Below, in pieces: positions 1 through 7,221 of a DNA stretch of 10,410 nt. Under the pieces are notes generated by a model. It made no database searches, had not been told where the DNA came from, and was given only the letters and a program-made list of their open reading frames with translations. The first letter of the stretch is position 1, and the number at the start of each line of letters is the position of its first letter. Source of the DNA: Ruminococcaceae bacterium UBA794 (lineage in GTDB: Bacteria; Bacillota; Clostridia; Oscillospirales; Ruminococcaceae). The DNA is taken from positions 3,604-14,013 of the forward strand of contig DBIU01000074.1 of assembly GCA_002304735.1 (NCBI GenBank), given 5' to 3'. Both the position numbers and the translations under genes were made by a program.

Positions 1-31
1 GCGGGCAAAACCTACTTTTTCGACGGTCTCC

Positions 32-57
32 TCCCCCGATTTTCGGGGGATTTTTTT
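32..57 (+). terminator. Rho-independent terminator of an upstream transcript
   Basis: An 8-bp perfect stem (TCCCCCGA at 32-39 with TCGGGGGA at 43-50) and a TTT loop is followed by seven T residues (51-57). The T tract lies only on the + strand side, so it ends a + strand transcript that starts left of the window. None of the three + frames has a stop codon between position 1 and the stem, so bases 1-31 are either 3' untranslated sequence or the end of a non-coding RNA. The coding source cannot be told. Confidence 0.85.
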
Positions 58-180
58 GACCGATTTTGAATAAAAACGGCTTTTTCGGAGAACAATTGTA
101 TGATAGTATTGCATTTTTGGAGGAATTATTGTTGATTATGCACAATAAAAATAAGCTCGCCTTGTTAACAGCTCACAAAT

Positions 181-204
181 TTGAGCGTTTTTGAATTATT
201 TTGA
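181..204 (+). promoter_or_regulatory. Upstream operator array: three TTGA units at 10-bp spacing
   Basis: TTGA occurs at 181, 191 and 201, exactly one per 10 bp, so all units lie on nearly the same face of the helix. Two of them are part of a longer TTGAGCG. The stretch 189-204 is an exact 16-bp inverted copy of 258-273 beyond the promoter. A fourth TTGA at 215 is the -35 element itself. Tandem TCAA-type repeats at about 10-11 bp are the known binding style of some DeoR-family repressors (B. subtilis IolR). Assigning this array to the adjacent DeoR-type gene product is inference. Confidence 0.55.
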
Positions 205-214
205 GCGAAAGCGC

Positions 215-243
215 TTGACTTTTTATGAGCGATGTGGTAATAT
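215..243 (+). promoter_or_regulatory. Sigma-A promoter of the fru-pts operon
   Basis: TTGACT (215-220) and TAATAT (238-243) are separated by 17 bp, and TG at 235-236 gives an extended -10. Transcription should start near 250, about 37 nt before the fruR-like start codon. The promoter lies between two inverted repeat arrays. The initiation site falls inside the downstream array, which suggests repression by blocking the polymerase. Confidence 0.8.
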
Positions 244-245
244 AA

Positions 246-275
246 AGTCAAGAAAAGTCAAAATAATTCAAAAGA
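246..275 (-). promoter_or_regulatory. Downstream operator array: three TCAA units at 10-bp spacing
   Basis: Three tandem decamers, AGTCAAGAAA (246-255), AGTCAAAATA (256-265) and ATTCAAAAGA (266-275), carry TCAA at 248, 258 and 268. They are in the opposite orientation to the TTGA units at 181, 191 and 201 and are exactly mirrored about position 226. In addition AAAGTCAAG (244-252) is the exact reverse complement of the -35 region 214-222. The array covers the predicted transcription start and reaches the ribosome binding site (271-277), a good position for a repressor. The units resemble the published IolR repeat (WRAYCAADARD) with one or two mismatches each. Confidence 0.55.
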
Positions 276-286
276 GGTCTTGAAAA

Positions 287-1042
287 ATGCTGACAGAAGA
301 AAGATATTCGATAATAACGGAAACGGTAAACCGCGAAAAAAGCGTCGGGATAAACACGCTCTGCGAGCTGCTCGGGGCTTCGGTGTCAACGGTTCGGCGC
401 GACTTAAACGCGCTTGACGAAATGGGAAAAATCGTGAAGGTTCACGGCGGAGCGGTCGCGGTAAGCGATGAAACCGCGCAGCTTGAGCTGTTCGAGCGCG
501 ACGTCGAGGAGAAAGCCGCGCTGTTCACCGAGGAAAAAACGGCGATTGCGGCGTTCGCTTCGCAGATGATTGAGAACGGCGACTTCGTTTTCATTGACGC
601 GGGAACGACGACGGCGAAGCTTATCGAGCTTCTTCCGCGGCGCGACGCAACCTTTGTCACAAACGCGTTCGCAAACGCGAAAATGCTTGCGCGGAGAGGA
701 TTTCGGGTGTTTTTGCCGGGCGGCGAAATCAAGCCGTCAACCGAAGCGATAATCGGCTCGGAGTGCCTGATGTCTCTAAAAAACTACAATTTCACGAAAT
801 GCTTTCTCGGCGCGAACGGAATTTCGATAAAGGCGGGCGTGACCACTCCCGACGTCAACGAAGCGAGAATTAAAGAAGCCGTCATTCAAAACAGTTCAAA
901 ATCGTTCATTCTCGCCGACCACTCAAAGTTCGACAAAATCTCGTCCGTGACGTTCGCGCAGATTTTCAAGGTTCAGATAATCACGGACAAAATTCCCGAT
1001 AAAAAATATGCGGAATTTAAGACGATAAAGGAGGTTTTGTAA
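287..1042 (+). CDS. fruR: DeoR-family transcriptional regulator of the fructose operon
   Basis: 251-residue DNA-binding regulator, a normal length for the family. The N-terminal helix-turn-helix spans about residues 20-42 (GINTLCELLG, then SVSTVRRDLNALDEMGKI), and KVHGGA at 51-56 completes the DeoR signature. The C-terminal sugar-phosphate sensor domain begins near residue 75. It shows IDAGTTT (104-109), the phosphate-binding loop, and ADHSKF (210-215), both typical of the family. The ATG at 287 is preceded by AAAGAGG (271-277). The stop codon directly abuts the fruK start, so the two are translationally coupled. By analogy with FruR regulators in fruRKA operons it probably represses its own operon and is relieved by fructose-1-phosphate. 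The effector and the gene name rest on context, because DeoR paralogues sense many sugar phosphates. Confidence 0.88.
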   Translation: MLTEERYSIITETVNREKSVGINTLCELLGASVSTVRRDLNALDEMGKIVKVHGGAVAVSDETAQLELFERDVEEKAALFTEEKTAIAAFASQMIENGDFVFIDAGTTTAKLIELLPRRDATFVTNAFANAKMLARRGFRVFLPGGEIKPSTEAIIGSECLMSLKNYNFTKCFLGANGISIKAGVTTPDVNEARIKEAVIQNSSKSFILADHSKFDKISSVTFAQIFKVQIITDKIPDKKYAEFKTIKEVL

Positions 1043-1945
1043 ATGGTTTACACCGTTACGTTCAATCCCGCGGTCGATTATATCGTACACACGGACGAGC
1101 TTAGGGTAGGAATGACGAACCGCTCGGAGCGCGAGGAAATTTACTTCGGCGGCAAGGGAATAAACGTTTCGCTTGTGCTGCGGGAGCTTGGGATAAAGTC
1201 GAAGGCGCTCGGATTTGTCGCGGGATTTACGGGCGCGGCGATTGAAAAAGCGCTTCTCGAAATCGGAGTTGACGCGGATTTCGTTCACCTTGACAGCGGT
1301 TTTTCGCGGATTAACGTCAAGATAAAATCCTCCGCGGAAACCGAGCTTAACGGAAGCGGCCCCGATATTCCCGAAAAAGCGCTCGCAGAGCTGTTTGAGA
1401 AGCTTGATGAAATCAAGGACGGCGACGCAATCGTGCTTGCGGGGAGTATTCCGACGGACTTGCCCGAGGATATTTACGAGAGGATACTCGAACGGCTTCA
1501 CGGGAAAAAAATCCGCGCCGTCGTTGACGCAACGAAGGATTTGCTGCTGAACGTGCTGAAATACGAGCCTTTTCTTGTCAAGCCGAATAAACAGGAGCTT
1601 GAGGAAATGTTCGGCGTGAAGCTTCAAAGCGTCGACGATATCATAATTTACGCAAAGAAGCTGAGGGAAATGGGCGCGAAAAACGTTCTTGTTTCAATGG
1701 CGGGAGAAGGCGCCGTGCTGCTTGACGAAAACGGTGAAACACACGTCTGCGGGGTATGCCGCGGCACGGTAAAGAACTCGGTCGGCGCGGGCGACAGTAT
1801 GGTCGCGGGATTTATCGCGGGCTGCGAAAAAAGCTACGATTACGCGCTGAAGCTCGGAACGGCTTCCGGCGGCGCGACGGCTTTTTCGGACGGTCTTGCG
1901 CAAAAAGAGAAAATATTTGAGCTGATTAAACAGCTTGGCGAATAA
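1043..1945 (+). CDS. fruK: 1-phosphofructokinase (PfkB/ribokinase family)
   Basis: 300-residue cytoplasmic kinase that phosphorylates fructose-1-phosphate with ATP to fructose-1,6-bisphosphate, feeding glycolysis. The protein starts TVTFNPAVDYIV, as FruK and LacC proteins do. It carries the first PfkB signature at 35-43 (FGGKGINVS), the sugar-phosphate segment SRINVKIKS (88-96) with ETELNGSGP (99-107), and the second signature with the anion hole and catalytic base GAGD (248-251, Asp251). AAGGAGG at 1028-1034 lies 8 nt before the ATG, inside the end of the preceding gene. Tagatose-6-phosphate kinase (LacC) is the closest alternative. The neighbouring fructose EIIABC makes FruK much more likely. 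Confidence 0.93.
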   Translation: MVYTVTFNPAVDYIVHTDELRVGMTNRSEREEIYFGGKGINVSLVLRELGIKSKALGFVAGFTGAAIEKALLEIGVDADFVHLDSGFSRINVKIKSSAETELNGSGPDIPEKALAELFEKLDEIKDGDAIVLAGSIPTDLPEDIYERILERLHGKKIRAVVDATKDLLLNVLKYEPFLVKPNKQELEEMFGVKLQSVDDIIIYAKKLREMGAKNVLVSMAGEGAVLLDENGETHVCGVCRGTVKNSVGAGDSMVAGFIAGCEKSYDYALKLGTASGGATAFSDGLAQKEKIFELIKQLGE

Positions 1946-1948
1946 CGC

Positions 1949-1956
1949 AAAGGAGG
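1949..1956 (+). promoter_or_regulatory. Ribosome binding site that fixes the fruA start
   Basis: AAAGGAGG lies 8 nt before the ATG at 1965. The reading frame is also open from a TTG at 1935, inside the fruK 3' end. That longer form would place this strong Shine-Dalgarno sequence inside the coding region and add ten residues not seen in EIIA domains. The ATG at 1965 is therefore the start. Confidence 0.85.
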
Positions 1957-1964
1957 ACGGAATT

Positions 1965-3899
1965 ATGAAAATTATTGATTTATTGAATAAAGAGAGCATA
2001 CTTCTCGGCGCAGAGCCGAAAAGCAAGTCCGAAGCAATCGAGCAGCTTGTTGATTTGCAGTTCAAAAGCGGGAATATAACCAACCGCGAGGAATACAAAA
2101 AGGGTATTCTCGCGCGCGAAGAACAAGGCTCAACGGCGGTCGGCGACGGAATTGCAATTCCCCACGCGAAAAACGCCGCGGTAAAAGCGCCGTCGCTCGC
2201 GGCGATGACCGTTCCCGCGGGAGTTGACTACGAGTCGCTCGACGGAGAGCCGTCAAATCTGCTGTTTATGATAGCCGCGCCCGCAAACGGCGGCGACGTT
2301 CACATCGACGTTCTGTCAAGACTTATGACGCTGCTTATGGACGAGGATTTTCACGCAAATTTGCTTGCGGCAAAGACAAAAGACGAGTTTCTCGGGATAA
2401 TCGACGGCGCAGAAAAGCAAAAATTCCCCGAAGCGCCTGTTCACGAGGAAAAAACGTCATACAGAGTGCTTGCGGTAACGGCTTGTCCCACGGGAATAGC
2501 CCACACATATATGGCAGCCGAAGCGCTTGAAAAGGCGGGAAAAAAGCTCGGAATTACGATTAAGGTTGAAACGAACGGTTCGGGCGGCACGAAAAACGTT
2601 CTCACAAACGAGGATATCGCGCACTGTGACGGAATAATAATCGCGGCGGATAAATCGGTTGAAATGGCGCGTTTTGACGGCAAAAAAATCATCGCAACAA
2701 AGGTTTCCGACGGAATAAAGATGCCCGAGGAGCTTATAAACCGCATAATAAAAGGCGACGCGCCGGTTTATCACCACAGCGGCGAAACCGCGAAATCCTC
2801 CGAAACGGGCAAGGAGAGCTTCGGAAGAATGCTCTATAAGCATCTGATGAACGGCGTTTCAAATATGCTTCCGTTTACGGTTGCGGGCGGTATTTTCATT
2901 GCGATTGCGTTTCTGATTGATACGATTGCGGGCGCTCCGCAAAACGACAGTTTCGGTACGTTCACTCCCGCCGCGGCGTTCTTCAAGACAATCGGCGGCT
3001 TTGCGTTCAACTTTATGATACCCGTCCTCGCGGCTTATATCGGCAAGTCAATCGCCGACAGACCGGGCTTCTTGGTGGGACTTGTGGGCGGTTATCTCGC
3101 GACAACAGGCTCGACGTTCGCGAATGTTACGGGCGGAGTGCCCTCGGGATTTTTGGGAGCGCTTCTCGCGGGCTTTGTCGGCGGATTTTTGATGCTCGGT
3201 CTTGAAAAGCTCTGCGACAAGATGCCGAAGGCGCTTAACGGAATAAAGCCCGTGCTGATTTACCCGCTTGTCGGACTTGGAATTATCGCGGTGATAATGT
3301 GCGCGGTAAACCCGATTATGGGTGCGCTTAACGAGTGGCTTTCCAATCTCCTTGCGGGAATGGGAAGCTCGAGCAAAATTCTTCTCGGCTGCGTACTGGG
3401 CGCGATGATGTCGATTGATATGGGCGGTCCGTTCAACAAGGCGGCGTATGTATTCGGCACGGCTGCAATCGCTTCGGGAAATTACGATATTATGGCGGCG
3501 GTAATGATAGGCGGAATGGTGCCGCCGATTGCGATAGCGCTCTCGACGACGTTTTTCAAGAACAGGTGGAACGAGGACGAGCGCAAAAACGGTCTTGTAA
3601 ACTATATTATGGGACTTAGCTTCATCACGGAGGGCGCAATTCCCTATGCGGCTTCCGACCCGCTTAGAGTAATCCCTTCGTGCGCGGTCGGAGCGGCGGT
3701 TGCGGGCGGACTTTCAATGGCGTTCAACTGCACGCTTATGGCGCCCCACGGCGGTATCTTCGTATTCGCGGTTGTCGGAAACTGGCCGATGTATCTTGTA
3801 GCGCTTGAGGCAGGCTCGGTTGTGGGAATGTTGATGCTGGCGCTGCTGAAGAAGAACAAAAACGCGGCTAAAAAAGCCGAAAAATCAAGGAAATCGTGA
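1965..3899 (+). CDS. fruA: PTS fructose-specific transporter, fused EIIABC
   Basis: 644-residue inner-membrane permease that imports fructose and phosphorylates it at C1. Order: EIIA (about 1-148) with phospho-acceptor His67 in GIAIPHAK; a short linker; fructose-type EIIB (about 165-265) with phospho-Cys174 in TACPTGIAHT, followed by ETNGSGGTKN; a hydrophilic linker (about 265-288); then EIIC (about 290-630), a series of hydrophobic segments. EIIC contains the family motifs GGPFNKAA, ITEGAIPYAASDP and APHGG. The tail is a lysine-rich cytoplasmic end. All three domains are complete, with no frameshift. It lies 19 nt after fruK. The fructose-type EIIB and the fused 1-phosphofructokinase operon support fructose. 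Related EII proteins for mannose-type sugars or 2-O-mannosylglycerate share the fold, so substrate is inferred. Confidence 0.93.
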   Translation: MKIIDLLNKESILLGAEPKSKSEAIEQLVDLQFKSGNITNREEYKKGILAREEQGSTAVGDGIAIPHAKNAAVKAPSLAAMTVPAGVDYESLDGEPSNLLFMIAAPANGGDVHIDVLSRLMTLLMDEDFHANLLAAKTKDEFLGIIDGAEKQKFPEAPVHEEKTSYRVLAVTACPTGIAHTYMAAEALEKAGKKLGITIKVETNGSGGTKNVLTNEDIAHCDGIIIAADKSVEMARFDGKKIIATKVSDGIKMPEELINRIIKGDAPVYHHSGETAKSSETGKESFGRMLYKHLMNGVSNMLPFTVAGGIFIAIAFLIDTIAGAPQNDSFGTFTPAAAFFKTIGGFAFNFMIPVLAAYIGKSIADRPGFLVGLVGGYLATTGSTFANVTGGVPSGFLGALLAGFVGGFLMLGLEKLCDKMPKALNGIKPVLIYPLVGLGIIAVIMCAVNPIMGALNEWLSNLLAGMGSSSKILLGCVLGAMMSIDMGGPFNKAAYVFGTAAIASGNYDIMAAVMIGGMVPPIAIALSTTFFKNRWNEDERKNGLVNYIMGLSFITEGAIPYAASDPLRVIPSCAVGAAVAGGLSMAFNCTLMAPHGGIFVFAVVGNWPMYLVALEAGSVVGMLMLALLKKNKNAAKKAEKSRKS

Positions 3900-3917
3900 T
3901 TTGAAAGGAGAATTGTT

Positions 3918-4184
3918 ATGGTAACGAAAACGGTTAAGGTAATCAACGCGCAGGGTATGCATATGCGTCCCGCAGGCGAGCTTGCAAAGGAAATGAAGAA
4001 GTTCGAGGGCTGCACGATAACGCTGAAATGCGGCGAAAAAACAGCGAAAGCAAGCGCCGTAATGCAGATTATGGCGGCGGGAATAAAGTGCGGTTCGGAA
4101 GTCGAAATCATCGCCGACGGCGAAAACGAACAGGCGGCGCTCGACAAGGCTGTCGAGATGTTTGAAAGCGGCTTCGGAGAATAA
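3918..4184 (+). CDS. ptsH: HPr phosphocarrier protein with altered Ser46 region
   Basis: 88-residue cytosolic phosphocarrier passing phosphate from Enzyme I to EIIA. The active-site His15 sits in GMHMRPAGELAK, with Arg17 and Pro18 conserved, so catalytic transfer should work. The second conserved block, KASAVMQIMAAGI (44-56), matches the family block K-S-x-M-x-x-M-x-x-G-I. Anchored on the shared Met and Gly-Ile, however, the regulatory serine position is Ala47, and a serine sits one residue earlier (Ser46) where the family has Lys. The loop before it is one residue longer than in B. subtilis HPr. AAAGGAG at 3904-3910 is 7 nt before the ATG. It may be a dedicated, non-regulatory HPr for this operon. 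Whether the genome has another HPr is not visible here. Confidence 0.92.
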   Translation: MVTKTVKVINAQGMHMRPAGELAKEMKKFEGCTITLKCGEKTAKASAVMQIMAAGIKCGSEVEIIADGENEQAALDKAVEMFESGFGE

Positions 4185-4232
4185 CCCGCAATATTCCGTA
4201 AGAAATAAGGTTCAGGACGGAGGCAGACGATT

Positions 4233-5879
4233 ATGACAGAATTTAAGGGAAAAGGCGTTTACGGCGCCGTTGCAATCGGGAAAATATCGGTATTCGCGCG
4301 CACGGAAACCTCCGTCAGACGCGAACGCACGGACGACTGCGAGGGCGAGAAAAAGCGCGTCGAGGCGGCGAAGAAAAAAGCGCTCGAGCAGCTCGCCGAA
4401 ATTCACGACAAAGCGCTTCGCGAGGTCGGCGAAACAAACGCTCAGATATTTGAAATCCATATGATGATGCTGGACGACGAGGATTACAACGAGTCAATCG
4501 AGAACATCATTGATTCGCAGAAGGTGAACGCGGAATACGCCGTCGCGGTGACTTCGGACAACTTTGCGGCAATGTTCGCAGCAATGGACGACGCATATAT
4601 GCAGGCGCGCGCCGCAGACGTCCGCGATATCTCGAACCGGCTTATCGCAAATCTTTCGGACAGCGGCGGCGAAAGCGCTCCGAGCGGCGAAAAGGTCATT
4701 ATCTGCGCGGACGACCTCGCGCCGAGCGAAACGGTTTCGCTTGACAAAGAGCGCGTTCTCGCGTTCGTCACGGCGCACGGCTCGTCAAATTCCCACACGG
4801 CAATTCTTGCGCGGAATATGAATATTCCCGCTATAATCGGCGTGGGAGATGAGTTTCTGAAGGCTGTTAAGGACGGAATGACTGCGGGAGTCGATGGATT
4901 TACGGGTGAATTTTTTCTTGAACCTGACGAGAAAACCATCGAGCGTCTTGAACAAAAACAGCGTGAGGATAAGGAGAAAAAACGGCTTCTTCAGGAGCTT
5001 AAAGGCAAGGAAAACATCACGCTTGACGGCAAAAAAGTGAAAATTTTTGCGAATATCGGAAGCATCGACAACATCGGCGCCGTTCTCGTAAACGACGCAG
5101 GCGGGATAGGTCTTTTCAGAAGCGAGTTTCTCTACCTCGAAAACACCGATTATCCCACCGAAGAACAGCAGTTTTCCGCGTACAAAAAGGTTCTCGAGGG
5201 AATGGCGGGAAAAAAGGTTATCATCAGAACGCTCGATATCGGCGCGGACAAAAAGGCAGATTATTTCGGGCTTGAAAAGGAAGATAATCCCGCGCTCGGA
5301 TTTCGCGCAATCAGAATTTGCCTTACGCGGCCCGATATCTTCAAAACGCAGCTCAGAGCGCTTTACAGAGCCTCTGTTTACGGCAATCTCGGGATAATGT
5401 TCCCGATGATAACAAGCGTTTCCGAGGTCGAGAGGATACTGAAAATCTGCGAAGAAGTCCGCGCTGAACTTAAAAAAGACGGAATTTCATTCTCCGAGAA
5501 CGTTGAACTCGGAATTATGATTGAAACTCCCGCCGCCGCGATAATAAGCGACAAATTAGCTCCGCTCGTTGACTTTTTCAGCGTGGGAACAAACGACCTC
5601 ATTCAATACACGCTCGCCTGCGACAGACAAAACCCGAATATAGAGGACTTCTGCGATACACATCACGAAGCGGTTTTGCGGCTAATCGAGCTTTCCGCGC
5701 AGAACGCGCACAAAAACGGAGCTTGGATAGGGATTTGCGGCGAGCTTGCCGCGGATACTTCGCTCACGGAAGCGTTCCTCAAAATGGGTATCGACGAGCT
5801 TTCGGTTTCGCCGGGATTTGTTCTGAAGGTTCGCGAAAAGGTCAGAAGCCTTGATTTATCCAAAGGCACCTCTAAATAA
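4233..5879 (+). CDS. ptsI: PTS Enzyme I, phosphoenolpyruvate-protein phosphotransferase
   Basis: 548-residue cytosolic enzyme that takes phosphate from PEP and gives it to HPr His15. The N-terminal HPr-binding and phosphohistidine domain carries His188 in GSSNSHTAILAR. The C-terminal PEP-binding barrel has GLFRSEF (Arg296), IRTLDIGADK (Arg332), IETP (Glu431), SVGTNDLIQY (Asn454, Asp455), CDRQNP (Arg465) and the proton-donor cysteine ICGELA (Cys502). From Arg296 onward these residues carry the same numbers as I recall for E. coli Enzyme I. The protein is about 25 residues shorter than the usual 570-575, and the loss is confined to the C-terminal tail. GGAGG at 4219-4223 is 9 nt before the ATG. 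It is the last gene of the operon, 48 nt after ptsH, and ends just before a terminator. Confidence 0.95.
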   Translation: MTEFKGKGVYGAVAIGKISVFARTETSVRRERTDDCEGEKKRVEAAKKKALEQLAEIHDKALREVGETNAQIFEIHMMMLDDEDYNESIENIIDSQKVNAEYAVAVTSDNFAAMFAAMDDAYMQARAADVRDISNRLIANLSDSGGESAPSGEKVIICADDLAPSETVSLDKERVLAFVTAHGSSNSHTAILARNMNIPAIIGVGDEFLKAVKDGMTAGVDGFTGEFFLEPDEKTIERLEQKQREDKEKKRLLQELKGKENITLDGKKVKIFANIGSIDNIGAVLVNDAGGIGLFRSEFLYLENTDYPTEEQQFSAYKKVLEGMAGKKVIIRTLDIGADKKADYFGLEKEDNPALGFRAIRICLTRPDIFKTQLRALYRASVYGNLGIMFPMITSVSEVERILKICEEVRAELKKDGISFSENVELGIMIETPAAAIISDKLAPLVDFFSVGTNDLIQYTLACDRQNPNIEDFCDTHHEAVLRLIELSAQNAHKNGAWIGICGELAADTSLTEAFLKMGIDELSVSPGFVLKVREKVRSLDLSKGTSK

Positions 5880-5880
5880 A

Positions 5881-5906
5881 AAAAGGCGGGCGAAAGTCCG
5901 TCTTTT
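5881..5906. terminator. Bidirectional terminator between convergent operons
   Basis: An 11-bp stem with two G-U pairs (5881-5891 with 5896-5906) is closed by a GAAA tetraloop (5892-5895). On the + strand the stem ends in TTTT followed by CTTG, serving ptsI. On the minus strand the run of A residues at 5878-5884 becomes a stronger T tract serving korC. Only 31 nt separate the two stop codons, so this hairpin must end both operons. Confidence 0.8.
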
Positions 5907-5910
5907 CTTG

Positions 5911-6453
5911 TCACCCCGCCATTCCAAGCCTAAGCGCCGACGCGTTTTTTTCGGCAAGCTCCGCTTTTTTCGCGGGAATAAGCTTCGCGAAAGCCTCCGA
6001 GAGCGTTTTTTCGTCAATCCCGAAAAGCTTCTGTGCGCACTCGCGAAGCGCCTTCCCGAGAAGCACGATGTTTCCCATACCGCCGAGATTGTTCTCGTCG
6101 GCAAGCTTTGCCGCGGGAACCGCGAATACCGTGATATCCTGCCGCAAAATTTCCTTATCGGTCATTCCGCTGTCGTAAATCAAAATTCCGCCCGATTTCA
6201 CGCTGCCGATAAATCTGTCAACCGACGGCTCGTTCATCGCGATGAGGATATCCGGCTCCGTCACGAGCGGCGAACCTATCGGCTTATCCGAAAGGCACAC
6301 GGAGCAGTTTGCCGTGCCGCCGCGCATCTCCGGACCGTAGCTCGGAAGCCACGATATCTCGATATTCTTCATCATTGCGCCATATGCAAGGCATTTCCCC
6401 GCGAAAAGAACGCCCTGTCCGCCGAAGCCCGAAATTATGATTTCCGTGAGCAT
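5911..6453 (-). CDS. korC: 2-oxoacid:ferredoxin oxidoreductase, gamma subunit
   Basis: 180-residue gamma subunit (POR/KOR gamma domain) of a CoA-acylating, ferredoxin-reducing 2-oxoacid oxidoreductase. The Rossmann-like nucleotide or CoA-binding start is clear at residues 7-15 (ISGFGGQGV). It is followed by SYGPEMRGGTANC (about 38-50), a strongly conserved gamma-domain stretch, and by GSPLVTEPDILIAMNEPS. The length equals that of stand-alone gamma subunits. The start ATG overlaps the korB stop by one base (TAATG), so translation is coupled. It is the last gene of the minus-strand operon, ending at the shared terminator. Subunit identity is sure. The substrate (branched-chain 2-oxoacid or 2-oxoglutarate) is not. 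Confidence 0.9.
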   Translation of the reverse strand: MLTEIIISGFGGQGVLFAGKCLAYGAMMKNIEISWLPSYGPEMRGGTANCSVCLSDKPIGSPLVTEPDILIAMNEPSVDRFIGSVKSGGILIYDSGMTDKEILRQDITVFAVPAAKLADENNLGGMGNIVLLGKALRECAQKLFGIDEKTLSEAFAKLIPAKKAELAEKNASALRLGMAG

Positions 6454-7220
6454 TACTCCTCGCCTCCCTCGTTTTCACTCCACACCGCGGCGTCCTTGTA
6501 AACGCCGAGCGGGAAATACGGTATCATCTCGCTGCGAACGCGCTCCATAGCCTGTTCGGGGGTCATTCCCCAGTTTGTCGGGCAGGTTGAAAGCACCTCC
6601 ACAATCGAAAATCCGCGCTTGTGAAGCTGATTGTCGAACGCTTTGCGGATTGCTTTTTTCGCCTCGCGAATATGCGGGATACTGTCAACCGCGACTCTCT
6701 GCGCAAGCGCCGTGCCGTCAACCTCCGCGAGCATCTCGCACATTTTCAGCGGAAAACCCTGCAAAGCGGGATTTCTGCCGTAGGGAGTAGTCTGGGTAAT
6801 CTGCCCCGGAAGCGTTGTCGGAGCCATCTGACCGCCCGTCATACCGTAAATCGTGTTGTTGACGAAAATAACCGTGATGTTCTCGCCGCGTGCCGCCGCG
6901 TGAACGGTTTCGCAGGTGCCGATTGCCGCAAGGTCGCCGTCCCCTTGATATGTGAACACAATCGACTCGGGATTAGCGCGCTTAACGCCCGTTGCGACGG
7001 CGGGCGCTCTGCCGTGCGGCGCTTCAATCATATCGCAGTTAAAGTAATCATAAGCCATAACCGAGCAGCCTACGGGGCAAATTCCGACGGTTTTCCCCTC
7101 GATTTCAAGCTCGTCGATAACCTCCGCGACAAGCCGATGAATAATCCCGTGCGTACAGCCGGGGCAATAATGCGTCGCCACGTCGCAAAGCGCATTAGGT
7201 CTGTCGAAAACAACCGCCAT
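6453..7220 (-). CDS. korB: 2-oxoacid:ferredoxin oxidoreductase, beta subunit (TPP-binding)
   Basis: 255-residue beta subunit that binds thiamine diphosphate and the proximal [4Fe-4S] cluster. The TPP motif is GDG (93-95) ending in NN (121-122), with GDGDLAAIG and NTIYGMTGGQ typical of KOR-type beta chains. Likely cluster ligands are Cys19 and Cys22 (CPGC), Cys52 (GCS) and Cys213 (STCPTNWG). The length is normal for a beta subunit. The ATG is one base after the vorB stop, and its ribosome binding site (GAGGGGAGGGG) lies inside vorB. It works in a complex with the alpha, gamma and ferredoxin subunits encoded by its neighbours. Whether it prefers 2-oxoglutarate, 2-oxoisovalerate or another 2-oxoacid cannot be read from these motifs. 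Confidence 0.92.
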   Translation of the reverse strand: MAVVFDRPNALCDVATHYCPGCTHGIIHRLVAEVIDELEIEGKTVGICPVGCSVMAYDYFNCDMIEAPHGRAPAVATGVKRANPESIVFTYQGDGDLAAIGTCETVHAAARGENITVIFVNNTIYGMTGGQMAPTTLPGQITQTTPYGRNPALQGFPLKMCEMLAEVDGTALAQRVAVDSIPHIREAKKAIRKAFDNQLHKRGFSIVEVLSTCPTNWGMTPEQAMERVRSEMIPYFPLGVYKDAAVWSENEGGEE

Positions 7221-7221
7221 T

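Noticed and set aside
206..219. cre-like (CcpA) site around AAGCGCTT overlapping the -35 box
   Set aside because: The palindromic centre fits, but only 7 of 11 defined consensus positions match and the right half lacks the WCA end. The altered HPr also gives no support for CcpA control.
923..1627. 234-codon open frame on the minus strand antisense to fruK
   Set aside because: It lies opposite a clear kinase gene, has no family resemblance and is rich in Arg and Phe in an irregular pattern. It is a by-product of the codon bias of the sense gene.
1935..1964. TTG start for fruA overlapping the fruK end
   Set aside because: It would bury the AAAGGAGG at 1949-1956 in coding sequence and add ten non-homologous residues. 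The ATG at 1965 has ideal spacing.
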